Assembly (NCBI GenBank): GCA_002422265.1
Contig: DIUB01000096.1
Coordinates: forward strand, 1-8,610
From: Geobacter sp. UBA6169
Lineage (GTDB): Bacteria; Desulfobacterota; Desulfuromonadia; Geobacterales; Pseudopelobacteraceae
Direction of reading: 5' to 3'
Length of the DNA stretch: 8,610 bases
In this document: piece after piece, positions 1 to 5,563 of the stretch
Layout: the number at the start of each line of letters is the position of its first letter
Position numbering within the stretch: the first letter of the stretch is position 1
Position numbers and translations under genes: made by a program
Notes under the pieces: model-generated
What the model was told of the DNA's origin: nothing
What the model saw: only the letters and a program-made list of their open reading frames with translations
Database searches by the model: none

Positions 1-708
1 TCCCTCACCACCTGGTTTCAACCGATCGTCGCGCTGCCTACCCATGACATCGTGGCCTACGAATGTCTTTCACGGGGAGTCAAGGCCGACGGTTCCTTGA
101 TGCCACCCGAGATTCTGTTCAAGCTGGCTGAAGAGAATGACCTGCTCTTTTACCTGGATCGACTCTGCCGCGAAAACGCGCTCAAGACCGCAGCGGTCAA
201 GAAGATCAGCGTTGATATCTTCATCAACTTTGTCCCCACCGCCATCTACGTGCCGGAAACCTGCCTGCAGAGTACCCTGCAGTGGGCCCAACAGCTGGAA
301 TACGACCCCGGTCGGGTGGTGTTCGAAGTGGTGGAGACCCACCAGGTATCAGACCTGCAGCATCTGCGGACGATCCTGGACTACTACCGCAGCAAGGGGT
401 TCCGCACTGCGCTGGACGATATCGGCTCCGGCCACACCAATCTGATCACCCTGGCGGCCCTGGGGGCTGATGTGATCAAAGTGGATCAGGGGATCATCAG
501 TGGCATCGATAAAGATCCGGTTAAACAGTCCATCTTTGGGGCGTTGGCCGGGATTGCGCGGCAAAACGGGATCAAGGTGCTGGCTGAAGGGGTGGAGACC
601 TGTGATGAGCTGGCCTACGTCACGCAACAGGGTGCCGACCTGGCCCAGGGCTTCCTGTTTGCCAGGCCTGCACCGGAGCCGGTACGTCGGGTGGAGTACT
701 GCGGATGA
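1..708 (+). CDS. EAL-domain c-di-GMP phosphodiesterase (5' truncated by window edge)
   Basis: The frame is open from the first base, so the true start and any N-terminal sensor domain lie upstream; 235 residues are visible. They cover essentially a whole EAL domain, which hydrolyses cyclic di-GMP to linear pGpG in the cytoplasm. Numbering the first visible codon as 1, the domain opens with WFQPIVAL (5-12) and the signature YECLSRG (20-26), with E21 as metal ligand and Cys in place of the usual Ala of 'EAL'. The other expected active-site residues are present: N76 (FINF), E112 (FEVVE), D139-D140 (LDDIGSG), K160 (IKVD), E196 (LAEGVE) and Q216 (AQGFLF). Active hydrolysis is therefore expected (inference). 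A GTG at 52 could initiate in frame, but that would cut off the start of the domain fold, so I reject it as the start. The neighbour at 760-1101 converges on it. Confidence 0.93.
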   Translation, partial: SLTTWFQPIVALPTHDIVAYECLSRGVKADGSLMPPEILFKLAEENDLLFYLDRLCRENALKTAAVKKISVDIFINFVPTAIYVPETCLQSTLQWAQQLEYDPGRVVFEVVETHQVSDLQHLRTILDYYRSKGFRTALDDIGSGHTNLITLAALGADVIKVDQGIISGIDKDPVKQSIFGALAGIARQNGIKVLAEGVETCDELAYVTQQGADLAQGFLFARPAPEPVRRVEYCG

Positions 709-744
709 ACAATCAGGTTGTGCTCTTCCATGGTTCGTTGTTCA
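706..744. terminator. weak inverted repeat between convergent genes
   Basis: TGAACAA (706-712) is matched by TTGTTCA (738-744), with a 25-base loop that can also pair internally. It starts within the EAL stop codon and lies between two convergent genes. There is no T-tract on either strand, so a terminator role is only a possibility. Confidence 0.22.
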
Positions 745-759
745 ACTGATGGTTAAAAA

Positions 760-1101
760 TCATACTTTAGTTGTTACTGCTCGCGTAACCGCCTTTGTTA
801 TCCGCAAGATCAACTGTCGTTCCTGCTCATCAGCCCCTTCCAGCAGTTTATCAATCTCTTGTCTGGTCGCCAGCGTCGGCGGCATGAGGTGTCCGTACTC
901 AAACAGCTCGCGCATCTCAACAGACAGTGAGGTTGCTATTCGTTCCAGGGTTTCCAATGATGGAAAGCACTTTCCCAGCTCGATCCTGCTGATATAGCGA
1001 GGATCAACGTCAACCTGCTCTGCCAGCTGCTCTTGCGAAAACCGGCATCCCTTCCGTAGTTCTCTGATTCTTTTGCCAAGAAACGACTTGGTATCGCTCA
1101 T
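760..1101 (-). CDS. XRE-family helix-turn-helix transcriptional regulator
   Basis: A 113-residue DNA-binding protein. Residues about 9-62 form a Cro/C1-type HTH (GKRIRELRKGCRFSQEQLAEQ, then PRYISRIELGK, then PSLETLERIATSL), the usual five-helix fold with the recognition helix near residues 34-43. The C-terminal part (about 66-113) is a short helical tail (TRQEIDKLLEG, DEQERQLILRI) that probably serves dimerisation, as in SinR-like and phage-like regulators (inference). I chose the ATG at 1101 because the minus strand carries GGGAGGTG with about 6 bases between GGAGG and ATG; an in-frame ATG 19 codons upstream lacks this. The gene stands alone, converges with the EAL gene and diverges from the PAS-LuxR gene. 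An AT-rich inverted repeat over its candidate promoter (1200-1262) suggests autoregulation. The target genes cannot be read from the sequence. Confidence 0.9.
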   Translation of the reverse strand: MSDTKSFLGKRIRELRKGCRFSQEQLAEQVDVDPRYISRIELGKCFPSLETLERIATSLSVEMRELFEYGHLMPPTLATRQEIDKLLEGADEQERQLILRITKAVTRAVTTKV

Positions 1102-1199
1102 AACGCACCTCCCGTTGCAGCAGAGATGATGCGCCTGAACTGCTGTGACATTAAGCATCTGTGTGATTTATAAATAAGCTTTAAATTCAAACTGACAGA

Positions 1200-1231
1200 T
1201 TGTTTTTCTGCTTTTTAATTTGTAAAAACAA
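1200..1231. promoter_or_regulatory. AT-rich inverted repeat, possible XRE operator
   Basis: TTGTTTTT (1200-1207) is perfectly matched by AAAAACAA (1224-1231) across a 16-base spacer. It would lie around and just downstream of the transcription start predicted for the XRE gene, a usual place for an autorepressor. The right arm is part of TGTAAAAACAAAAAAG (1221-1236), which closely resembles a sequence upstream of hipB. Homopolymer runs make chance matches more likely. Confidence 0.35.
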
Positions 1232-1234
1232 AAA

Positions 1235-1262
1235 AGTATACGGCACTGACGGCATAGGTAAA
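1235..1262 (-). promoter_or_regulatory. candidate sigma-70 promoter for the XRE gene
   Basis: Read on the minus strand: TTTACC (1262-1257), 16-base spacer, TATACT (1240-1235). Four of six and five of six bases match the consensus. Transcription would begin near 1228, giving a leader of about 125 bases before the ATG at 1101. Confidence 0.4.
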
Positions 1263-1323
1263 CGGCGTCACATTGTATTTTGTTTGGTAATTTCAGTATG
1301 TAAGGCGTTTTATGAATATCCTT

Positions 1324-1342
1324 TATCAGGTTTTCCCTGATA
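1324..1342. promoter_or_regulatory. perfect 7-bp inverted repeat, operator candidate
   Basis: TATCAGG (1324-1330), spacer TTTTC, CCTGATA (1336-1342). The right arm overlaps the -35 hexamer of the candidate promoter of the PAS-LuxR gene. That position suits a dimeric regulator, possibly the PAS-LuxR protein itself or the divergent XRE protein (inference). Confidence 0.42.
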
Positions 1343-1368
1343 GACAGGCACAGCCGACATTGTATACA
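1341..1368 (+). promoter_or_regulatory. candidate sigma-70 promoter for the PAS-LuxR gene
   Basis: TAGACA (1341-1346), 16-base spacer, TATACA (1363-1368). The -10 lies inside the palindrome TTGTATACAA (1360-1369). Transcription would start near 1375, leaving a leader of about 50 bases. Confidence 0.42.
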
Positions 1369-1400
1369 ACAACACTCTACTTCTACGAAAGCTTCCTACC

Positions 1401-1430
1401 ATGACTTCAGAGAGGTTAGGACCACCATGA
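1401..1430 (+). CDS. possible nine-codon leader ORF overlapping the PAS-LuxR start
   Basis: An ATG at 1401 opens a nine-residue frame (MTSERLGPP) whose TGA stop overlaps the ATG at 1427 as ATGA. The arrangement would allow translational coupling to the PAS-LuxR gene. Only a weak purine stretch (GAAAG near 1387-1391) could serve as its Shine-Dalgarno, and the downstream gene has its own AGGA at 1418-1421. The ORF may be chance. Confidence 0.2.
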   Translation: MTSERLGPP

Positions 1431-2605
1431 GTGCTGAAATGCCTGATAACGTGAGCGCTGAATACGATCAGCTCAAGGTTGAACTGGCAAACGTTCGTGC
1501 ACAACTGGCTTTTTACAAAGCCCGTTGCTGCAATTGGTGGTCTGGACTGAATACAGATGAGCCGGTGCCGCTGCTCCATTGGGTCGTGGATAACGCACCG
1601 ATAATACTCACGGCGATAGATCAGCAAGGCATCTTCAGGCTTTCGGTAGGCAAGGCACTGGAAAGTCTGGGGCTGAAACCGGGTGAGGTGGTTGGTCGTT
1701 CAGCGTTTGAGATGTATTCAGACCATCCTCAGGTCATTGCCATGCTCCACAGAGTGTTGTCTGGTGATTCGTTTGCCTCTGAAGTGGTGGAACACGGCCA
1801 TTTTTTTGAGGTTGAGTGTGTGCCGGTGAGAAATACTGATGGTACGCAAATTGGAGCTGTCGCTGTTTCTCTTGAGGTAACCAGACGCCGTTCCGCAGAA
1901 TCGCAGGCAGCAGAACTCTCGCATAACCATGATCAGAATCTGCAGGCCATGATTGATGCAGTGCCTGAGAAGGCCCTGATGATTGATGCAGATTTTACGG
2001 TGTTGTTTGCCAATCAGCGCTTTTCCGATCACACCGGCATACCGTTAAAACAGTTACTGGGGGCCAATATTCACAATCTTATTCTGAGTGGCCCGGAAAA
2101 GGATAACCGTTTCCAAAAAGTACGTGAGGTCATTGATGGCGGTTCAGCGGTAACCTTTACGGATACTGAAAACGGCAGATGGTATGAGCATAACCTGGTT
2201 CCTCTTGCGACGCCGCAGGGGAAACCGGCACGGGTCGCTGTCTTTTTTCACGATATTACCGATCGCATCAGGGCTGAAGAGCTGGAGCGGGAGCGGATTG
2301 CTGCCGAACTGCATGAAGTGGTGTCCGAGATGCTGGAGCACCATCATGATGAATATGGCACCATCAGGGACGAGCTGCGCAATAAACCGCTTACTCCCCG
2401 TGAAACCGCTGTGCTCAAAGAAATTGCTGCCGGCCTCAGTACCAAGCAGATAGCAATGAAACATGGTGTTGCCATCAAAACCATTGAGAGCCAGCGTTTG
2501 GCCATCATGCGCAAGCTCTCGATCTTTACGGTCGCCGGTCTTGTGCGCTACGCCATCAGGCATGGTGTGGCGCATCTTGAAAATGACTATGGCAGACAAC
2601 GCTGA
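1427..2605 (+). CDS. PAS-PAS-LuxR (NarL-type HTH) transcriptional regulator
   Basis: A soluble 392-residue one-component regulator. Residues about 10-33 form a short N-terminal coiled coil (YDQLKVELANVRAQL). A first PAS domain follows at about 50-155 (LLHWVVDNAPIILTAID; ends SLEVTRRRS) and a second at about 170-280 (MIDAVPEKALMIDADFTVLFANQRF; ends FFHDITDRIRAEE). A helical linker at 281-318 leads to a GerE/LuxR-type HTH at about 322-381 (LTPRETAVLKEIAAGLSTKQIA, then KTIESQRLAIMRKL). PAS domains commonly sense redox state, oxygen or small molecules; the ligand here is unknown and no haem or flavin motif is obvious. There is no receiver domain, unlike classic NarL proteins. The linker contains ERERIAAELHEVV (287-299), resembling the HisKA_3 phospho-acceptor helix with H296. 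The ATG at 1427 has AGGA five bases upstream. A single-domain receiver follows 83 bases later on the same strand, so co-transcription is plausible. Confidence 0.92.
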   Translation: MSAEMPDNVSAEYDQLKVELANVRAQLAFYKARCCNWWSGLNTDEPVPLLHWVVDNAPIILTAIDQQGIFRLSVGKALESLGLKPGEVVGRSAFEMYSDHPQVIAMLHRVLSGDSFASEVVEHGHFFEVECVPVRNTDGTQIGAVAVSLEVTRRRSAESQAAELSHNHDQNLQAMIDAVPEKALMIDADFTVLFANQRFSDHTGIPLKQLLGANIHNLILSGPEKDNRFQKVREVIDGGSAVTFTDTENGRWYEHNLVPLATPQGKPARVAVFFHDITDRIRAEELERERIAAELHEVVSEMLEHHHDEYGTIRDELRNKPLTPRETAVLKEIAAGLSTKQIAMKHGVAIKTIESQRLAIMRKLSIFTVAGLVRYAIRHGVAHLENDYGRQR

Positions 2606-2688
2606 TTGGTTCAACGCAGTACCCCGATATCACCTGATCAGTTTGAGGTGTTTGTGCGTGGCACTTGAGTGGTGTGGGAGTGTGGGGC

Positions 2689-3078
2689 ATGGAAAAGACA
2701 ACAAGGGTGCTGGTGATTGACGACACACCGATCTGTCGCAAGGTGACATCTGCCATGCTGCAGCGCCTCAACTGCCTTGTGGATTGTGCAGCAAACGGGA
2801 AAGAGGCAGCCGGGTTGTTGGACCAAAATCGCTACGATCTTTTGTTGCTTGACTGGATGATGCCGATCATGAACGGAGAGGAACTGGTGCGACATGTGCG
2901 TGACGGCTCTGCCGGCGTACATCACCAGCTGGTGCCGATCATTGTCATTACTGCCGATCTGTTTGCTGCTCCCAGGGAGCGTTGCCTGCAGGCCGGAGTT
3001 AATGGATATCTACCGAAACCTGTTGACTACGAGAAACTTGCGTTACTGGTTGCAGAGCTGATGTGTCCTGCTTATTGA
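2689..3078 (+). CDS. single-domain response regulator (CheY-like receiver)
   Basis: A 129-residue stand-alone receiver that would accept a phosphoryl group from a histidine kinase and relay it by protein contact, since no output domain is attached. The core residues are present: acidic pair D11-D12 (VLVIDDT), phospho-acceptor D55 (LLLLDWMMPIMNG), switch threonine T88 (IIVITAD) and K110-P111 (YLPKPV). The sequence resembles receivers of hybrid kinases and phosphorelays as much as chemotaxis CheY (inference). I chose the ATG at 2689, with GGGAG at 2676-2680 eight bases before it. A TTG at 2665 would add eight residues that look like non-coding, G-rich sequence. No histidine kinase is encoded nearby; the upstream PAS-LuxR protein is its only signalling neighbour on this strand. 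Confidence 0.93.
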   Translation: MEKTTRVLVIDDTPICRKVTSAMLQRLNCLVDCAANGKEAAGLLDQNRYDLLLLDWMMPIMNGEELVRHVRDGSAGVHHQLVPIIVITADLFAAPRERCLQAGVNGYLPKPVDYEKLALLVAELMCPAY

Positions 3079-3108
3079 TGGATTGGTGTTTGTATATTCC
3101 TTTGACAC

Positions 3109-3147
3109 CATACTAACCGGAGAATCATGACATTTTCCGGAAGTATG
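3109..3147. terminator. strong hairpin between convergent genes, probable bidirectional terminator
   Basis: CATACT (3109-3114) pairs with AGTATG (3142-3147), and CCGGAGAAT (3117-3125) pairs with ATTTTCCGG (3132-3140), with one G-U pair and loop CATGAC. A small AA/A asymmetry separates the two stems. It lies 30 bases after the receiver stop and directly abuts the stop codon of the diguanylate cyclase gene. Neither side has a clear T-tract, so it may block readthrough or protect 3' ends without being a classic intrinsic terminator. Confidence 0.55.
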
Positions 3148-3148
3148 C

Positions 3149-5047
3149 TTACCGCGTCTCCACCCGGTTCCGGCCGCTGTTTTTGGCCTGATACAGAGCA
3201 GCGTCTGCCCGCTCTACCAGTGCTTCGGTCGGTTCCTCGCAGAGATGTCCGGTAACGCCAAAACTGGCAGTTACCCGCAGACCGTTGCCGAAGTCGTGCC
3301 AGGCAATCAGCTCTCGCAGGATTTCTGCCAGTTGTGCTGCCTGCTTGACATCATTGTTGGCGGTCAGCAGTATAAATTCCTCGCCTCCCCAACGACCGAA
3401 GACATCGTGCGTCCGGGTCCGACTGGAGACCAGGCTGGCAAGCTCCTTCAGCACATGGTCCCCCGTGTTGTGTCCCCGGCTGTCATTAATCTGTTTGAAA
3501 CGGTCAATATCAAACAAGATCAGCGAGACCGGCGTGTTGTAGCGACAGGAGCGGGCCAGCTCGGCCTGCATCAGCTCCCGAAACATCCGACGGTTGTAAA
3601 TACCGGTCAACTCATCGATCCGGGCTTGTTCTGCCAGCTTTTGGTTGGCCGCCAGCAGCTCTGTTTCAAGCTGCTTGATTGCCGTGATGTCCCGAATCGC
3701 TTCAATGGCCCCAACCTTCTGGCCATCGGCATCATGCAGCGGTGCCACAATAGCCCAGACATACGCCCCTGTGCCGTCATGCAGGGCCGGACAGAACGCC
3801 TCGGCAGCCAGACCGTAACCGCTCCGTTGCACCTGGCTGTAGCGGGAGGCCAGTTCCTGGTCATCCATTTCCAGCAGATCGAGCAGGTTGGTGCGGGCCT
3901 CACCGTAGAACGGCACGGTGAAGGCATTATCCCCCCTGCCCAGCATCTCTTCTTTCGGAATGCCGCTTAACTCTTCCATGGCCCGGTTCCAGGCCACCAC
4001 CCTTTTGTCGCTATCCACCACCATGGTTGCATCGGGCAGGAACTCAAAAATATCGACAAATTTTTGGCGTAGTTCTGCCAGCTCCTTTGCTACCTTGGCC
4101 TTTTCAACCTCCCGTAACTGATGGCGTCGCAGGCTGAAACCGGCGATCAGCAGTGCTGCGAAAAAGACAATTGACTGCCAGGCAACCTCCCTTTTCCAGT
4201 GGGTAAGTATCTCTTCCCGCTTGCGACCGGCAATGATAATCGGCGGTTTGTCCATCGGCAGGTTTTCGGTGTTCAGGGTAACCAAAGCCATGGTGCGGCG
4301 TTCGCCGGTGGCGTAACCGACATCAGTCAGCAGGTTTTCCTGAAGGCCGCTCATTTTGTGACGGGTGAACATGGAGCCGGGTACGGCTATATTCTTGCCT
4401 GCCTGTTCTTCCCGGTAGGGTTCGATCATGAAGCGGATGCCATCGTGGTGATTGATGGTGGTGATCATATCCGGCGCATACCGCACCGAGCTGAGCAGTA
4501 CCTTGAAGTAGTCGGGATCGATACCGGCGGTCACCACACCGTCAAAACTGCCGTCCGGTTTGGTGATGATCCGGGTGATGTTCATGACATACGTCCCCAG
4601 CACCGACTTGAACGGGGTGGAGATATAGAGTAATTCGGCTTTTCCGGTTGTTAAGGGGGTCTGGAAGTAGTCGCGGTGGGCAAAGTTTTTCCCTTCCAGT
4701 TCCGGCCGGTTGCAAATCTGAACGGTGCCTGCGCTATCGGTGAAAAAGAGGGTGCGCACTCCGGCCAGGGCAGCACCAAGCACCTGCATGCGCCTTCTGG
4801 CCTGTTCCTGCTGGTCAGGGCGCCGTAGTGACGTTATGTCGCGGACAATCTCCTGTAGTGCTGCATCGGTTGCACTGATCTGCCGCTCCATGTTACGGGC
4901 AATCACGCGGGTCTGGGTCAGTATCCGGCTTTCTTCCTGCCGGATTTCATTGCAGTAGGTGCGATAGAGGTTAAAGCTGCCCAATGCTGCCAGCACCATG
5001 AAGACAGCTATGAACAGCAGCCACTGTTTGCGTTGTTCGGTGGTCAT
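3149..5047 (-). CDS. membrane sensor diguanylate cyclase (PDC/Cache-PAS-GGDEF)
   Basis: A 632-residue inner-membrane enzyme predicted to make cyclic di-GMP from two GTP. An N-terminal membrane helix (about 9-28) is followed by a long extracytoplasmic segment (about 32-288) with the look of a double PDC/Cache sensor (LFFTDSAG; AHRDYFQTP; VVTAGIDPDYF). A second membrane helix lies at about 289-306. Cytoplasmic parts are a helical linker, a PAS domain (about 326-456; FLPDATMVVDSDKRVVAWN), a coiled coil (456-476) and a GGDEF domain (about 476-630). The active-site motif is RWGGEEF with GGEEF at 554-558, metal ligand D513 (FDIDRFK) is present, and an intact inhibitory I-site RTHD (545-548) sits five residues before GGEEF, so product feedback is expected. 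The ATG at 5047 has no good Shine-Dalgarno and lies 21 bases after the hemerythrin stop, consistent with translational coupling in one operon. Its input ligand is unknown. Confidence 0.93.
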   Translation of the reverse strand: MTTEQRKQWLLFIAVFMVLAALGSFNLYRTYCNEIRQEESRILTQTRVIARNMERQISATDAALQEIVRDITSLRRPDQQEQARRRMQVLGAALAGVRTLFFTDSAGTVQICNRPELEGKNFAHRDYFQTPLTTGKAELLYISTPFKSVLGTYVMNITRIITKPDGSFDGVVTAGIDPDYFKVLLSSVRYAPDMITTINHHDGIRFMIEPYREEQAGKNIAVPGSMFTRHKMSGLQENLLTDVGYATGERRTMALVTLNTENLPMDKPPIIIAGRKREEILTHWKREVAWQSIVFFAALLIAGFSLRRHQLREVEKAKVAKELAELRQKFVDIFEFLPDATMVVDSDKRVVAWNRAMEELSGIPKEEMLGRGDNAFTVPFYGEARTNLLDLLEMDDQELASRYSQVQRSGYGLAAEAFCPALHDGTGAYVWAIVAPLHDADGQKVGAIEAIRDITAIKQLETELLAANQKLAEQARIDELTGIYNRRMFRELMQAELARSCRYNTPVSLILFDIDRFKQINDSRGHNTGDHVLKELASLVSSRTRTHDVFGRWGGEEFILLTANNDVKQAAQLAEILRELIAWHDFGNGLRVTASFGVTGHLCEEPTEALVERADAALYQAKNSGRNRVETR

Positions 5048-5068
5048 GGTCAGATTATCGTGCTCGTG

Positions 5069-5476
5069 TCAGGCATGGGGATGTCCCGCCAGATGTTCCT
5101 GATAGCGCATATCCTCTTCAAGGATATGATCAAACAGCCAGTGCTGCAGAAAATCCATCACTTCTACGGTTTGCGGTGTTCTCTCGGTGTAGAAGGTACG
5201 GTAGTAGTCGGCCAGACGGCGGTTCAGATCAACGTGGCGTTCCCGGTGTTCGGCCAGTCCGGGATAACCTGCCGCTGCCAGTAACGATTCTTCAAACGTG
5301 AAATGGGTCTTGGCATAGCCTGCCAGATCGGAAAAGATCTTCATCAGGGCCGCACGCTCATTACCTGCCAGCATCGCTTCCCCCAGCGCATTGATCATCC
5401 CCACGATCCGTTTGTGTTGTCCGTCCAGTTTGTCATTGCCGACGCTGTAGCTGTCCAGCCAGGTTATCAGTTCCAT
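5069..5476 (-). CDS. bacteriohemerythrin (stand-alone diiron O2-binding protein)
   Basis: A 135-residue four-helix-bundle protein that would bind O2 (or NO) at a non-haem diiron centre in the cytoplasm. All seven expected ligands are visible: H21 (DGQHKR), H58 and E62 (THFTFEE), H77 and H81 (EHRERH), H117 and D122 (HILEED). The N-terminal ITWLDSYSVGND is the usual family opening. Length matches single-domain bacterial hemerythrins. I start at the ATG at 5476 because AAGGAT lies six bases before it on the minus strand; an upstream in-frame ATG at 5530 would run through the candidate promoter. The next gene, a diguanylate cyclase, follows after 21 bases. This suggests that iron-bound oxygen or NO levels are tied to c-di-GMP output, either directly or by local O2 buffering (inference). 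Known one-piece hemerythrin-GGDEF fusions make this pairing plausible. Confidence 0.95.
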   Translation of the reverse strand: MELITWLDSYSVGNDKLDGQHKRIVGMINALGEAMLAGNERAALMKIFSDLAGYAKTHFTFEESLLAAAGYPGLAEHRERHVDLNRRLADYYRTFYTERTPQTVEVMDFLQHWLFDHILEEDMRYQEHLAGHPHA

Positions 5477-5508
5477 GGTTGTATCCTTTTGTGGTCTGTT
5501 CGGAGTTA

Positions 5509-5517
5509 TGTATACCA
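5509..5517 (-). promoter_or_regulatory. candidate extended -10 promoter for hemerythrin-DGC operon
   Basis: The minus strand reads TGGTATACA, an extended -10 (TG-N-TATACA) with no good -35 at 17 bases. Transcription would start about 25 bases before the hemerythrin ATG. It lies in the 87-base gap after hipA, so the operon need not depend on the hipBA promoter. Confidence 0.4.
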
Positions 5518-5563
5518 TACCGGATAGCATCAGGAATGCAACCGCTTCGACACTGACGACGTT

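Larger units (their letters stand above)
1102..1426. promoter_or_regulatory. divergent control region between xre gene and PAS-LuxR gene
   Basis: A 325-base AT-rich gap between divergent genes with no convincing protein gene. It holds a candidate promoter and AT-rich inverted repeat for the leftward XRE gene, and a candidate promoter with a 19-bp operator-like palindrome for the rightward PAS-LuxR gene. A nine-codon ORF abuts the PAS-LuxR start. Each is listed separately. Confidence 0.6.

Noticed and set aside
500..997. 165-residue plus-strand frame bridging the EAL gene and the XRE gene
   Set aside because: It is out of frame with the EAL domain and antisense to the XRE gene, both of which have clear family motifs.
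1236..1241. GTATAC palindromes (also at 1362-1367 and 5510-5515) as a shared regulator site
   Set aside because: Each is explained as part of a -10 hexamer (TATACT or TATACA); six bases is too short to claim more.
2626..2650. CACCT/AGGTG inverted repeat between the PAS-LuxR and receiver genes as a terminator
   Set aside because: Only five base pairs with a ten-base loop and no T-run; co-transcription remains the simpler reading.
3245..3970. 241-residue open frame on the plus strand inside the cyclase gene
   Set aside because: It is antisense to well-conserved PAS and GGDEF coding sequence, has no domain pattern and no ribosome site.
5477..5563. Terminator between hipA and hemerythrin
   Set aside because: Only a four-base-pair hairpin (GCAT/ATGC) is present and no T-run on the minus strand, so readthrough cannot be excluded.
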